64,000 bases of DNA from assembly GCA_023390555.1 (NCBI GenBank), contig JAEWCQ010000022.1, positions 54,076 through 118,075 on the forward strand. The letters are read 5' to 3'. Shown here one piece after another: positions 1 to 8,444 of this stretch. The notes below the pieces were generated by a model. The model made no database searches and was not told the origin of the DNA. It saw nothing but the letters and a program-made list of their open reading frames with translations. The DNA is from Bacillota bacterium. Its GTDB lineage: Bacteria > Bacillota > Clostridia > Lachnospirales > Lachnospiraceae. Made by a program: the position numbers and the translations under genes. The number at the start of each line of letters is the position of its first letter. The stretch's first letter is position 1.

Positions 1-64
1 TGTATTCATAAATAATTCCTGCCACAATCAGACATACAAGAAGAATGAATCCTATTTTTTTCAT
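1..64 (-). CDS. Partial gene downstream of rnfB; N-terminus only
   Basis: An ATG at 64 opens a frame that runs off the left edge. The 21 visible residues begin MKKIGFILLVCLIVAGII, a short basic start followed by a hydrophobic stretch, so the product is probably membrane-anchored or exported. It follows rnfB by 26 bases on the same strand and is likely part of the same transcript. In Clostridia the gene after rnfB is often ApbE (the flavin transferase that modifies RnfD and RnfG) or a NusG-II domain protein, but too little is visible to choose. Confidence 0.5.
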   Translation of the reverse strand, partial: MKKIGFILLVCLIVAGIIYEY

Positions 65-90
65 GACGTTCACCAATTACCCTTACCATG

Positions 91-900
91 TTACGAGATC
101 AGCATCGAGATCGCTTTTGTAGGACATTTTGACACACAGGTTGCTTCCTGGCATAACTCCGCACAGATTTTTGGATTGACGACTGCCAGATTATTTTCCA
201 ACTTCACCGCCTGGTAACTGCAATTTTTCACGCACAGCCCGCAGCCAATACAGGCAGCCGTACATAATTTCCGCGCATCGGCACCTTTTTCGTTTGAATT
301 GCATCTTACATGCACCTCTGCGTTTGGGGATATCATTCCAATCACCTGCTTCGGACAGGCAGCTTCACAACTGCCGCAGCCGGTACAGCGCTTCGAATCC
401 ACAACGGGAATTCCATCCTCACCCATGGACAGTGCATCAAAAGGACATTTTGTGATACAGGTCCCAAATCCGATACACCCATACTTACAACTCTTTGGAC
501 CGCCTTGTAGCAGATTTGCTGCTACGCAGTCCTTTACTCCCTGATATTCATAGCTTGCTTTTGCCTTATCCGGTGAACCCGCGCATTTTATATATGCAAT
601 ACGCGGCTCCATCTGTGCGCTTACTTTACCGGTTATATCTGCAATTTCCTTGGCAACCGCTTCTTTACCAGGCACACACAGATTCGGCGGTACATCCGGA
701 TTCGAAACGACTGCCTCTGCATAGGCGGCACATCCCGCGAACCCACAGGCGCCGCATTGGCCCTTTGGAAGAATCTCTTCCACAACATGAATCAGTGGAT
801 TTACTTCTACCGCAAATTTTTTATTGGCAGTGGCCAGAACAAATCCAAAGATAATTCCGACTGCCGCCATGACGATTAAAACCATTCCTGCAACTTCCAT
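91..900 (-). CDS. rnfB: Rnf complex iron-sulfur subunit RnfB
   Basis: RnfB (269 aa) carries electrons between ferredoxin and the membrane flavin subunits of the Rnf ferredoxin:NAD+ oxidoreductase. Residues 5-25 form the N-terminal membrane anchor. C49, C52, C57 and C75 form the first 4Fe-4S site (CGACGFAGC). Further on come CIGFGTCITKCP, CTGCGSCEAACP and CIGCGLCVKNC ferredoxin-type motifs and a last Cys-rich segment near the C-terminus. It lies 18 bases after rnfA in the order C-D-G-E-A-B that is typical of clostridial Rnf operons. Family and role are clear. Confidence 0.96.
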   Translation of the reverse strand: MEVAGMVLIVMAAVGIIFGFVLATANKKFAVEVNPLIHVVEEILPKGQCGACGFAGCAAYAEAVVSNPDVPPNLCVPGKEAVAKEIADITGKVSAQMEPRIAYIKCAGSPDKAKASYEYQGVKDCVAANLLQGGPKSCKYGCIGFGTCITKCPFDALSMGEDGIPVVDSKRCTGCGSCEAACPKQVIGMISPNAEVHVRCNSNEKGADARKLCTAACIGCGLCVKNCSYQAVKLENNLAVVNPKICAELCQEATCVSKCPTKAISMLIS

Positions 901-918
901 TCTGTGATCATCCCCTTA

Positions 919-1500
919 TCATAATTTAATCATTCCGGAAAAACCGAGGAATGCAAGTGCAAGCATCCCGGCAGCGATGAAGGCAATGCCTGATCCCTGC
1001 AGTGGTTTTGGAACATCTGCATCCTCTAACTTTTCACGGATGCTGGCCATCATAATAATTGCCAAAGAGAATCCCACACCGGAACCCAGTGCATTGACAA
1101 CACTTTGAACAAAGTTATAGTCTGACTCCGCATTGATTACCGGAACACCTAAAACCACACAGTTCGTAGCAATCAGAACAAGATAGATTCCCCACATATT
1201 ATAAAGCGCCGGTGCCTGTTTCTTAATAATCATCTCCAGCAGCTGTACAAAACTGGCAATCAGTAATACAAACACAACCGTTTTCAGAAAAACCAGATGG
1301 AAAGGAAGAAGCACAAAATTGTAAACCACCCATGCCAGCATGGAACTCATCGTAATAATAGAAGTGACTGCCATTCCCATTCCCAGGGAAGCCTTCAGGC
1401 TCTTGGATACACCAAAGAAAATGCACAGGCCTAAAAAACGTGTCAAGACGAAATTATTTACAATTGCGGCGCTGAGAAACAATAAAAAATAGGATGTCAT
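919..1500 (-). CDS. rnfA: Rnf complex membrane subunit RnfA
   Basis: RnfA (193 aa) is one of the two related integral membrane subunits (with RnfE) that form the core of the ion-translocating Rnf complex. The protein is almost wholly hydrophobic, with about six predicted membrane helices and the typical N-terminal segment NNFVLTRFLGLCIFFGVSK. In the family a conserved Cys in this region helps bind a 2Fe-2S cluster between RnfA and RnfE. The start overlaps the rnfE stop by four bases, which suggests translational coupling. Confidence 0.96.
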   Translation of the reverse strand: MTSYFLLFLSAAIVNNFVLTRFLGLCIFFGVSKSLKASLGMGMAVTSIITMSSMLAWVVYNFVLLPFHLVFLKTVVFVLLIASFVQLLEMIIKKQAPALYNMWGIYLVLIATNCVVLGVPVINAESDYNFVQSVVNALGSGVGFSLAIIMMASIREKLEDADVPKPLQGSGIAFIAAGMLALAFLGFSGMIKL

Positions 1501-2120
1501 ATGCTACCACTCTCCTTTACTCTTTTTTGTTTTCGCGCATCAAGCAGTTTGATTGCTCCCACCATGTATCCGATCAGGATAAAGGCACCCGGCGGAAGAA
1601 TCATGATCAATGCCGGATTATACCAGGAACCCAGAATCGTAATTCCAAAGATACTGCCGTTTCCCAGAAATTCACGGATAATGCCGATGGAAAGCATCGC
1701 AATCGTAAAACCGCATCCCATCCCCAGCCCATCCAGCATGGAGGGAACTACTTTATTTTTTGATGCAAATACTTCAGCCCTTGCCAGAATAATTGCGAAC
1801 ACGACAATCAAAGACAAATAAATGCCCAGCGATTTATAGAGCAACGGTAAAAATGCCTGCAATAAGAGCTGCAATACCGTTACAATTGTCGCGATGGAGG
1901 TGATATAGACCGGCACACGCACCTTTGGATTAATGATTTTCCGCGTGAGCGATACGACCATATTATTACAAGTAATAACAAACAATACGGACAGTCCCAT
2001 TGTCAGTGCATCTTTTGCTGTTGTAGTAACGGCAAGTGCCGGGCAAAGGCTTAGGGCAAGCCTGAAAATAGGATTTTCATCGAACAGACCTTTATAAAAT
2101 ATCTTCCACAATTCTCCCAT
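1497..2120 (-). CDS. rnfE: Rnf complex membrane subunit RnfE
   Basis: RnfE (207 aa) is the second RnfA/RnfE-type membrane subunit. It has about six hydrophobic helices and the family segment NPIFRLALSLCPALAVTTTA near the N-terminus, including the conserved Cys. A GGGAGGG ribosome binding site lies seven bases before the ATG at 2120. It ends overlapping rnfA and starts two bases after rnfG, so it sits inside a tightly packed operon. Confidence 0.96.
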   Translation of the reverse strand: MGELWKIFYKGLFDENPIFRLALSLCPALAVTTTAKDALTMGLSVLFVITCNNMVVSLTRKIINPKVRVPVYITSIATIVTVLQLLLQAFLPLLYKSLGIYLSLIVVFAIILARAEVFASKNKVVPSMLDGLGMGCGFTIAMLSIGIIREFLGNGSIFGITILGSWYNPALIMILPPGAFILIGYMVGAIKLLDARKQKRVKESGSI

Positions 2121-2122
2121 GC

Positions 2123-2719
2123 TTAATTCCCTCCCATATATGCATTCACTTCATCGACCGCTTCCTTCACGCCCTTTGTAACAGCCGTCGAAGTAATCGT
2201 GGCACCTGTCATTGCCTGGATATTTTCCGTATTTGTCTGATCCTTTACTACCGTCAGTGCATCTGAGGTCTTACCTGCAAACTGACTTCGGAAGGAATCC
2301 TTGGAAGCGTTGCTGCCCAGACCCGGGGTTTCATTGGCAGAGAGAATCTGAAAATCCATGACGCTGCCGTCCGTTGAAACGGCAACCAGCAGTTCAATCG
2401 TACCTCCATACCCTTTGGTGGTAGCCGGAACCACATAGGCGATTGTCTGATCATCCTTCGTGGCCGCGTACCATTCACTTTTTCCGTCCACCGTTACGAA
2501 GCTATCCGCGTCCGGAACCAGTTCCTGCATGGACTGCTGCTGAAGCTGGGCATTCTTTTTTTCCGTAATTGGCGCTGTAAAATAATAGGTCGCCGCAATA
2601 ATAATACCGGAAACGAGACAGACCACTGCCAGGTTAAATGCAATCTGAAAAATACTATATTCTTTGTTTGTATGCGCATCGGGCGATTGCGTATTCTGCA
2701 TTATTTTTTCTTCTGCCAT
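2123..2719 (-). CDS. rnfG: Rnf complex flavoprotein RnfG
   Basis: RnfG (198 aa) has one N-terminal membrane helix (about residues 25-47) and an extracytoplasmic FMN-binding domain. The flavinylation motif TGAT is at 171-174 in the segment AMTGATITSTAV; in this family FMN is attached to the last Thr by a phosphoester bond made by ApbE. The predicted ATG at 2719 overlaps the end of rnfD by 19 bases; a second Met seven codons in (2701) would remove the overlap. Confidence 0.95.
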   Translation of the reverse strand: MAEEKIMQNTQSPDAHTNKEYSIFQIAFNLAVVCLVSGIIIAATYYFTAPITEKKNAQLQQQSMQELVPDADSFVTVDGKSEWYAATKDDQTIAYVVPATTKGYGGTIELLVAVSTDGSVMDFQILSANETPGLGSNASKDSFRSQFAGKTSDALTVVKDQTNTENIQAMTGATITSTAVTKGVKEAVDEVNAYMGGN

Positions 2720-3717
2720 TTTCCTACCCCGCTTGCTCCAAATTGTTTTGGTTTCATAATAAGATCAATCAATGGTGTGATACAGTTCATCAGCAAAATC
2801 GAATAACAGACACCTTCCGGATAACCGCCCTTCAAACGGATCAGGGCAGTCAAAGCTCCCGCTCCAACCGCAAATACGATCTGCCCCTTTTTCGTGATTG
2901 GAATTGTTACCATATCCGTTGCCATGAAAAAAGCTCCAATTACCAGACCGCCTGCCATCATATGAAACACAGGATCACCGGTAAAAAACCCATCCGGCCC
3001 AAAAACCCAGGTCAGTAATGCTACCGTTCCAATCATAAATACCGGAATCTGCCAATTAATGTAACCTTTATATAAAAGATACAGGCCACCCAATACCAGT
3101 AAAAAAGTACAGGTCTCTCCAATACTCCCATTGCGGTTCCCAAAAAACAGTGCTCTGTATAAATCCGTATGCCCCCCAAAGGTCTCGAGCAATTTGTCAT
3201 AGCCTTCATGCTTTAAGATTCCAAGCGGCGTGGCACTTGTTACGGTATCTACCTTTGACTGCATACTGCTCCAGGTTGTCATTGCCACCGGCCAGGATAC
3301 CATTAAAGCCGCCCTTCCGATATGTGCCGGATTAAAAATATTGTATCCAAGACCTCCCATGGAGTGTTTTGCAATTACAATGGCAAAAATGCTTCCGATT
3401 GCCATCATATAAGGCGGCAGCGACGGAGGCACACACATCGCCAATAATAAGCCTGTTAAGAAGGCACTTCCATCAAAAGCCGTGATTTTTACTTTACGTA
3501 TTCTCTGTACTATGTATTCCGATAAAACAGCGGCGACGATCGAGACCACAATATTGATCAGGGCTGCTGTTCCAAAATGATAAATTCCAAACAGCGCTGC
3601 AGGAGCCAGTGCCAGATTGACATTCCACATAATTTTCGGAATACTTTCCTGACATCTGATATGCGGCGATGCTGATACCCGAAAGATTGTATCTTTTGTT
3701 TGTATTTCTGAACTCAT
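2701..3717 (-). CDS. rnfD: Rnf complex flavoprotein membrane subunit RnfD
   Basis: RnfD (338 aa) is a polytopic membrane subunit with covalent FMN. The motif SATP at 161-164 marks the expected flavinylated Thr (T163). About eight to ten hydrophobic segments are visible. It sits between rnfC and rnfG with only 14 bases to rnfC. In the family it belongs to the NqrB/RnfD group, which participates in electron transfer coupled to Na+ or H+ transport; the ion used cannot be read from the sequence. Confidence 0.96.
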   Translation of the reverse strand: MSSEIQTKDTIFRVSASPHIRCQESIPKIMWNVNLALAPAALFGIYHFGTAALINIVVSIVAAVLSEYIVQRIRKVKITAFDGSAFLTGLLLAMCVPPSLPPYMMAIGSIFAIVIAKHSMGGLGYNIFNPAHIGRAALMVSWPVAMTTWSSMQSKVDTVTSATPLGILKHEGYDKLLETFGGHTDLYRALFFGNRNGSIGETCTFLLVLGGLYLLYKGYINWQIPVFMIGTVALLTWVFGPDGFFTGDPVFHMMAGGLVIGAFFMATDMVTIPITKKGQIVFAVGAGALTALIRLKGGYPEGVCYSILLMNCITPLIDLIMKPKQFGASGVGKWQKKK

Positions 3718-3731
3718 GCTTCTTTCTCCTC

Positions 3732-5051
3732 CTACTTTCTAGCTGCCTGTGAAGCATTTTGTGCTTTTAGCAAGCGAATGTACTGCACAATGTTTCTTTT
3801 TGCGGGACAGGTATAAACACAGCTTCCACATTCAATGCAGTTCATAAGACCATATTCTTCTTTTGCCCGATCAAGCTTATTCCGCTCTCCGAGTATGCTC
3901 AGCATACTGGGAACCAATCCCATCGGACATGCCTCTACGCACCTCCCGCAGCGAATACATGGAGACTCTTCTCCGCTGTTTGCCGCCGATTTACTGAGTG
4001 CCAGAATACCCGATACACCTTTTATAACCGGCACTTCCAGCGTCGATTGTGCAAATCCCATCATTGGTCCGCCCATAATTATCTTTTCCGGAGTCTGGAT
4101 AAATCCGCCGCAGGCATCAAATACCTCCTGAAAGGTTGTGCCGATCCGGATCAATAAATTCTTTGGCTCTTTTACCGCGTCACCTGAAATGGTCGTTACA
4201 CGCTCAATTAAAGGAATTCCCTTCTGTACCGCATCACAGATTGCAACTACCGTACCAACATTCTGTACCACAACGCCTACATCACCCGGCAGCATTCCCT
4301 GCGGAACTTCACGGCCCGTCAATGCCTGAATCAGCATTTTTTCAGCACCCTGCGGATATTTTGTCGGCAGCGCAACCACTTCTGCTTTCGTCTGTGAGAA
4401 AGCTTCCTGCATGGCTTTTACGGCTGCCGGTTTATTATCTTCAATTCCAATCACTGCTCTTTCGACACCAAGAACTTTCATGACGATCAATACGCCGGTT
4501 ACGATGCGTTCCTGATATTCCAGCATCATCCGATAATCCGCAGTCAGATAAGGCTCACATTCTGCGGCATCCAGAATAAACGTATCGATTTTCTTATCTG
4601 CGCCGGGGGATAATTTTACGTGTGTCGGGAATGTAGCTCCGCCCATTCCGACGATTCCGGCAGCTTTGATGATGTCCATGATTTCCTGCTTTTCAAGCTT
4701 CCTGTAATCCCGTTCACAAAGGATTCCTGTTTCCCATTCATCTTTACCGTCATTCTCAATGATGACTGCTGTACAGTTTATGCCCGATGTATGCGGGGCA
4801 GACTGAATTGCCCTGACCTTTCCCGAAATACTGGAATGAATGGGACTTGAGACAAATGCCTCACTCCTGGCTATGATCTGTCCTTTTTTCACAGAATCCC
4901 CGACCTGTACAACCGGTGTGCATGGCGCACCGATATGCTGACGCATGGGAATGACGGCACATTGCGGCAACGGCGCAGTTTCGATCGTCATTTCCGATGT
5001 ATACCTCTTGTTGTCATTGGGATGGATTCCTCCCAGAAAATGTTTTAACAT
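3732..5051 (-). CDS. rnfC: Rnf complex NADH-binding subunit RnfC
   Basis: RnfC (439 aa) is the soluble subunit that exchanges electrons with NAD+ and binds FMN and iron-sulfur clusters. The start at 5051 (MLKHFLGGIHP) is preferred over an upstream Met because GAGGTGATGATAAA precedes it at the right distance. The central part is NuoF-like (Rossmann plus SLBB regions). Two 4Fe-4S motifs are near the end: CIRCGRCVEACP from residue 365 and CIECGSCVYTCP from residue 405. It is the first of the rnfCDGEAB genes and follows rseC after a 163-base gap holding two hairpin elements. Confidence 0.95.
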   Translation of the reverse strand: MLKHFLGGIHPNDNKRYTSEMTIETAPLPQCAVIPMRQHIGAPCTPVVQVGDSVKKGQIIARSEAFVSSPIHSSISGKVRAIQSAPHTSGINCTAVIIENDGKDEWETGILCERDYRKLEKQEIMDIIKAAGIVGMGGATFPTHVKLSPGADKKIDTFILDAAECEPYLTADYRMMLEYQERIVTGVLIVMKVLGVERAVIGIEDNKPAAVKAMQEAFSQTKAEVVALPTKYPQGAEKMLIQALTGREVPQGMLPGDVGVVVQNVGTVVAICDAVQKGIPLIERVTTISGDAVKEPKNLLIRIGTTFQEVFDACGGFIQTPEKIIMGGPMMGFAQSTLEVPVIKGVSGILALSKSAANSGEESPCIRCGRCVEACPMGLVPSMLSILGERNKLDRAKEEYGLMNCIECGSCVYTCPAKRNIVQYIRLLKAQNASQAARK

Positions 5052-5079
5052 TTTATCATCACCTCGTGATATATTTTTT

Positions 5080-5139
5080 CTATGGCACAAAAGCGCACTT
5101 CGTACACTCTCGCGTTCTACTACTTAGAAAGCGCAGGTT
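5080..5139 (-). repeat. Structured element, copy 1 (related to 61542-61600)
   Basis: On the minus strand this stretch contains AGTAGTAGAACGCGAGAGTG followed by TACGAAGT. The plus strand at 61559-61586 has the same 28-base core with three differences, and the similarity continues on both sides. TGCGC upstream and GTGCGC downstream of the core can pair; in the other copy the matching positions are TGTAC and GTACA, which also pair. It lies just before rnfC. It looks like a dispersed RNA or DNA element, not a coding region. Confidence 0.55.
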
Positions 5140-5170
5140 TTGCAACCGGATCTTTCCTATGAATTAAGCA

Positions 5171-5194
5171 GAGAGCCTGCCGGAGCAGGCTCTC
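5171..5194. repeat. Perfect 10-bp hairpin between rseC and rnfC
   Basis: GAGAGCCTGC and GCAGGCTCTC flank a CGGA loop. The stem is strong, but neither strand has a T-run after it, so it is not a standard intrinsic terminator. It lies between rseC and rnfC and could set relative expression, for example by mRNA stability or processing. Function is not known. Confidence 0.6.
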
Positions 5195-5214
5195 GCCACA
5201 AGCGAAAAGCACGT

Positions 5215-5625
5215 TCACAGTATCTTTAAAATAGATGGCCTGTTCTTTTCATTTTTATTCAGATATTTATCAAAAATCTTGATACAGATTATGGTAAGAG
5301 AAAATGCAACTGCTGCACACAAAATCTCGAGCCCCGTCGTGTATCCGGCGATATAATTACTGATTAGTTTACCGCATCCTGCCCCTATAAAAATGCCAAG
5401 CAGCGGAAATATGAATACGATAAACGCTGCAAGAACTGCATTTGTTTCCCTGACTTCAAAAATCACCCGCTGTCCCACAACGGCACCTCTTTCATTTTTC
5501 ACCCAGACAATCACCGAATTATCTCCCGGACAGGCACCACAGTTTTGACAATCATTATGTCTGCCAACTTTAATCTTTGCGGCAGTCCCCGTGGTTTCTA
5601 TTACCAAACCCTCCTCAGTCTTCAT
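5215..5625 (-). CDS. rseC: RseC/MucC-family protein (SoxR-reducing system)
   Basis: The 136-residue protein has an N-terminal soluble part with the Cys motif CQNCGACPG (residues 26-34) and two membrane helices (about 66-87 and 95-118). This matches the RseC/MucC family, whose members are encoded with Rnf/Rsx operons and help reduce SoxR in enterobacteria. It is the first gene after the promoter at 5784-5812, followed by rnfC. Here it may assemble or tune the Rnf complex; that role is inferred from context. Confidence 0.85.
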   Translation of the reverse strand: MKTEEGLVIETTGTAAKIKVGRHNDCQNCGACPGDNSVIVWVKNERGAVVGQRVIFEVRETNAVLAAFIVFIFPLLGIFIGAGCGKLISNYIAGYTTGLEILCAAVAFSLTIICIKIFDKYLNKNEKNRPSILKIL

Positions 5626-5783
5626 GATAACGCTCCCTTCTCTTATAAAACATCAACAAATCTCAGTTTACAGGGCCTTTGCCGCCAACGTATTCCAAAA
5701 AATGTTCAAGGGTGACAAACCTCGTGTATAATGCCCAAAATTATTATATGATAAGTATGAGCTGTTGTATAAACATACCAATA

Positions 5784-5812
5784 ATTATAGCAGTGTCTAC
5801 AAAATTTTTCAA
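5784..5812 (-). promoter_or_regulatory. Sigma-70-type promoter for rseC-rnf operon
   Basis: On the minus strand TTGAAA (5807-5812) and TATAAT (5784-5789) are separated by exactly 17 bases. The expected start of transcription is near 5776, giving a leader of about 150 bases before rseC. No terminator-like hairpin was evident in this leader. The rest of the 5626-5950 gap shows no gene. Confidence 0.75.
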
Positions 5813-5950
5813 CAATTATCACATACTGTCATAGTGTCGATTGCTGCAAAATACCTCCTTACAAAAATCCGTTTAATACGCTCGAACCGTTTGAAACAAA
5901 GGGGTTGAGACAAAAGCAGTCCTATGATACGAATCAGCAGCCGGTAAAGT

Positions 5951-5990
5951 GTACTAAAAAAAATACAGACAGGAGCCATACTCCTGTCTG
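5951..5990 (-). terminator. Intrinsic terminator after galK
   Basis: A perfect 10-bp stem (CAGACAGGAG / CTCCTGTCTG, 5966-5990) with a five-base loop is followed on the minus strand by a run of eight T. It lies 41 bases after the galK stop. Its stem resembles those of the terminators at 17389, 47295 and 54869. Confidence 0.9.
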
Positions 5991-6031
5991 CAAAATATTT
6001 TCAAACGATTACTGTTTTCCAGGCAAATCTT

Positions 6032-7285
6032 TCAATGCTCGCGCTTCTCTAAATGAATTGCCCCGGCTTTTCGTATTTTCAACGGATACACATTCTCTCT
6101 GCCAACAAAAGAAGCGATATACCGGATATATGCTTCCGTACAGTGATTCGGAAGAACACTTAAGATGACACCCGCAAATCCTCCTCCATGTACTCTGCAG
6201 ACCCCATCGCCTTTTTCTTTCAGGAACAGCTCGGTTAATGCCAGACATAATGTCACTTTTTGTTCCTTCCAATTGGCAGCAGAATAGCAATTCTGAAGCA
6301 GCTCCCAGGATGATTTTCCAGACGCATTGATCAACTGAAGCAGTGAGGTACTGTCTTTTTCCCGGATTGCCTCTGCGGCTTCACTGACTCTGCTATTTTC
6401 CTGAAAAAAATGCAGTGCCCGCAGAATTGCCCGGTCATTTGCAATACTTTTTTCCGCTTTCTTGATTACCTCTAACAAACTTTGCAAATTACTGTCAACA
6501 AGCTTTGAAACACCCAGTTTTTCCGCCATCTCCTTCATTTCCAAAGGAATCTCACTATACTCGCGGCTTAAATCCGCATGCCCTTTCCCGGTATTTACAA
6601 TGACCAGATTGTAACCGAATTCTTCAAAATCAAAGTCAATCTTTTGATAGGCTGCGTGGCTGCTGAAATCGAACAATACCGTTCCGCCGACTGCACAAGC
6701 CATCTGATCCATTAATCCGGAATCTTTGTTCCAGTAATAATTCTCCGCATATTGACCAATTTCAGCATATGCAACATCCGTCAATTTTCCCTCGTTGAAA
6801 AAGTAGTTCACCATGGAACAGAACAACATCTCAAATGACGCGGAAGAACTGACACCGGCCGAGGAAATCACATTTGTCGCAATATATGCGGAAAACCCGG
6901 ATACTCGATACCCGAACTTTTTCATCGCAGCTACCATCCCCGCCACAAGTGATTCCGTTCCCTGGCCTGTGGGAAACTTTTCCGCATCCGCAACATTTAC
7001 CACAATCTTCCCCTCATAACCTTCGCTTACAAGTTCAATCTTACCGGACTCATTTGGAAATGCAGCTCCGATCGTATCAAGATCAATGCTGGCCGCAAGC
7101 ACCATTCCGCCATTGTGATCTGTATGATTTCCAATTATCTCGGTTCTTCCCGGTGCTGAAAAGAACTCCATCTGTTCCTTTCCAAAACACCTGCAGTAAT
7201 TTTCAGCCAGCTCCGCAAAACGAACATGGCTCTTCTCTGTTTCTCCGTAAACCCCCTGTAATGCAATATAATCTGGTAATCTCAT
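6032..7285 (-). CDS. galK: Galactokinase
   Basis: Galactokinase phosphorylates galactose at C1 with ATP, the first step of the Leloir pathway, in the cytoplasm. The galactokinase signature GRTEIIGNHTDHNGG is at 46-60, the GHMP-kinase ATP loop includes GVSSSAS around 153-159, and a C-terminal GGGFAG motif is present. Length (417 aa) fits the family. The ATG at 7285 is chosen because AAAGGAG lies seven bases upstream; a longer frame starting at 7315 lacks this. No galT or galE is adjacent. The divergent AraC-type gene may control it. Confidence 0.94.
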   Translation of the reverse strand: MRLPDYIALQGVYGETEKSHVRFAELAENYCRCFGKEQMEFFSAPGRTEIIGNHTDHNGGMVLAASIDLDTIGAAFPNESGKIELVSEGYEGKIVVNVADAEKFPTGQGTESLVAGMVAAMKKFGYRVSGFSAYIATNVISSAGVSSSASFEMLFCSMVNYFFNEGKLTDVAYAEIGQYAENYYWNKDSGLMDQMACAVGGTVLFDFSSHAAYQKIDFDFEEFGYNLVIVNTGKGHADLSREYSEIPLEMKEMAEKLGVSKLVDSNLQSLLEVIKKAEKSIANDRAILRALHFFQENSRVSEAAEAIREKDSTSLLQLINASGKSSWELLQNCYSAANWKEQKVTLCLALTELFLKEKGDGVCRVHGGGFAGVILSVLPNHCTEAYIRYIASFVGRENVYPLKIRKAGAIHLEKREH

Positions 7286-7477
7286 AGTCTTTCTCCTTTT
7301 CTTTGTATTCACCATCCGAATGATTTGTCTCTTATTATACGCATTATAAACAGAGCATCCATAAATAAATTATGAGAAAAGGGGAATATATTGAGAAATG
7401 GATATAATTATGGTAATATATTAACAAAAGCAGGAACTATATTGAGATATTTATTATTTTCAGAAAAGAGGTCCTTC

Positions 7478-8386
7478 ATGCAGATTGTCACAAATCAGTT
7501 TCAGAAAGAAATGAAACAGCACGGAAATTATGATTTTCCTTTTTTGGTAAGCAGTGAAAGGCTTTCCAAATATGAATCCGGTTCTTTCTTATGGCACTGG
7601 CATCCGGAAATTGAACTTACGCTCATCACGAAGGGTGAGATGATATATGAGATCAATAACAACACATTTCACCTACGGAAAGGCGAAGCACTTTTTGGGA
7701 ATGCAGGTTCTCTTCATTCCGGTCATATGTTTGAGAACCAGGACTGTGAATATTATTCCATAACCTTTGATGCAAAATTGATTTATGGATACGAAAACAG
7801 TATGATATACCGGAACTATGTAAAACCTGTGATTCATAATTTTTCGCTTTCTGCGGTACACTTTGATTTTTCAGAGGAATGGCATAAAGAAGCACTTACC
7901 ATGATAAAAGAGATCATACAGATTGCAGCTGCCGGTTCTCCTGCCTGTGAAATCGATATTGTGGTTCATCTGGAGCAATTTTGGAAGCTTCTTTTCCGGC
8001 ATAGCAACTGTCTTCCGGCAGCTGCACAATATGACAAACGTAACTATGACCGAATACGAAGTACATTATCCTACATTGAAGAAAACTATGGTTCCACATT
8101 GACCCTGGAGGCAATTGCAGAAAATATTCATCTCTGCAAAGGAGAATGCTGCAGAATTTTCAAAAAATATATGAAAATCCCTCTGTTCGAATTCATCCTG
8201 CAATATCGGATTGAAAAAAGTTTGGATTATCTGGCTAACACCAAATATTCTATTGTTGACATTGCAGCAAATGTCGGCTTTAACGATTCCAACTACTACT
8301 CCAAAGTATTCCGCAGACAGAAAGGCTGTTCTCCTACGAAATATCGTCAGGCTATGTTAAATCAAAATGCCGGTCACACACCTTAA
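7478..8386 (+). CDS. AraC-family transcriptional regulator with cupin sensor
   Basis: The 302-residue protein has an N-terminal AraC-type cupin domain (about 20-150, with WHWHPEIELTLI at the metal or sugar site) and a C-terminal pair of helix-turn-helix motifs (about 195-293; the family signature runs through ILQYRIEKSLDYLANTKYSI and the second helix region with FNDSNYYSKVFRRQ). The ATG at 7478 has AAGAGG six bases before it; an upstream TTG in the same frame lacks a good site. It is divergent from galK and is a plausible sugar-responsive regulator of that gene, by inference from position. Confidence 0.88.
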   Translation: MQIVTNQFQKEMKQHGNYDFPFLVSSERLSKYESGSFLWHWHPEIELTLITKGEMIYEINNNTFHLRKGEALFGNAGSLHSGHMFENQDCEYYSITFDAKLIYGYENSMIYRNYVKPVIHNFSLSAVHFDFSEEWHKEALTMIKEIIQIAAAGSPACEIDIVVHLEQFWKLLFRHSNCLPAAAQYDKRNYDRIRSTLSYIEENYGSTLTLEAIAENIHLCKGECCRIFKKYMKIPLFEFILQYRIEKSLDYLANTKYSIVDIAANVGFNDSNYYSKVFRRQKGCSPTKYRQAMLNQNAGHTP

Positions 8387-8437
8387 ACGCCGTGTAGTGC
8401 AATCACAAGTATCGTGATCACGCCACACGGCGTTTTT
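8385..8437. terminator. Bidirectional terminator between araC-type gene and thiolase
   Basis: AACGCCGTGT (8386-8395) pairs with ACACGGCGTT (8425-8434), with a second inner stem in the loop. T-runs follow on the plus strand and a short A/T tract on the other. It lies between convergent genes and starts within the regulator's stop codon. Confidence 0.85.
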
Positions 8438-8444
8438 CAGGTGC

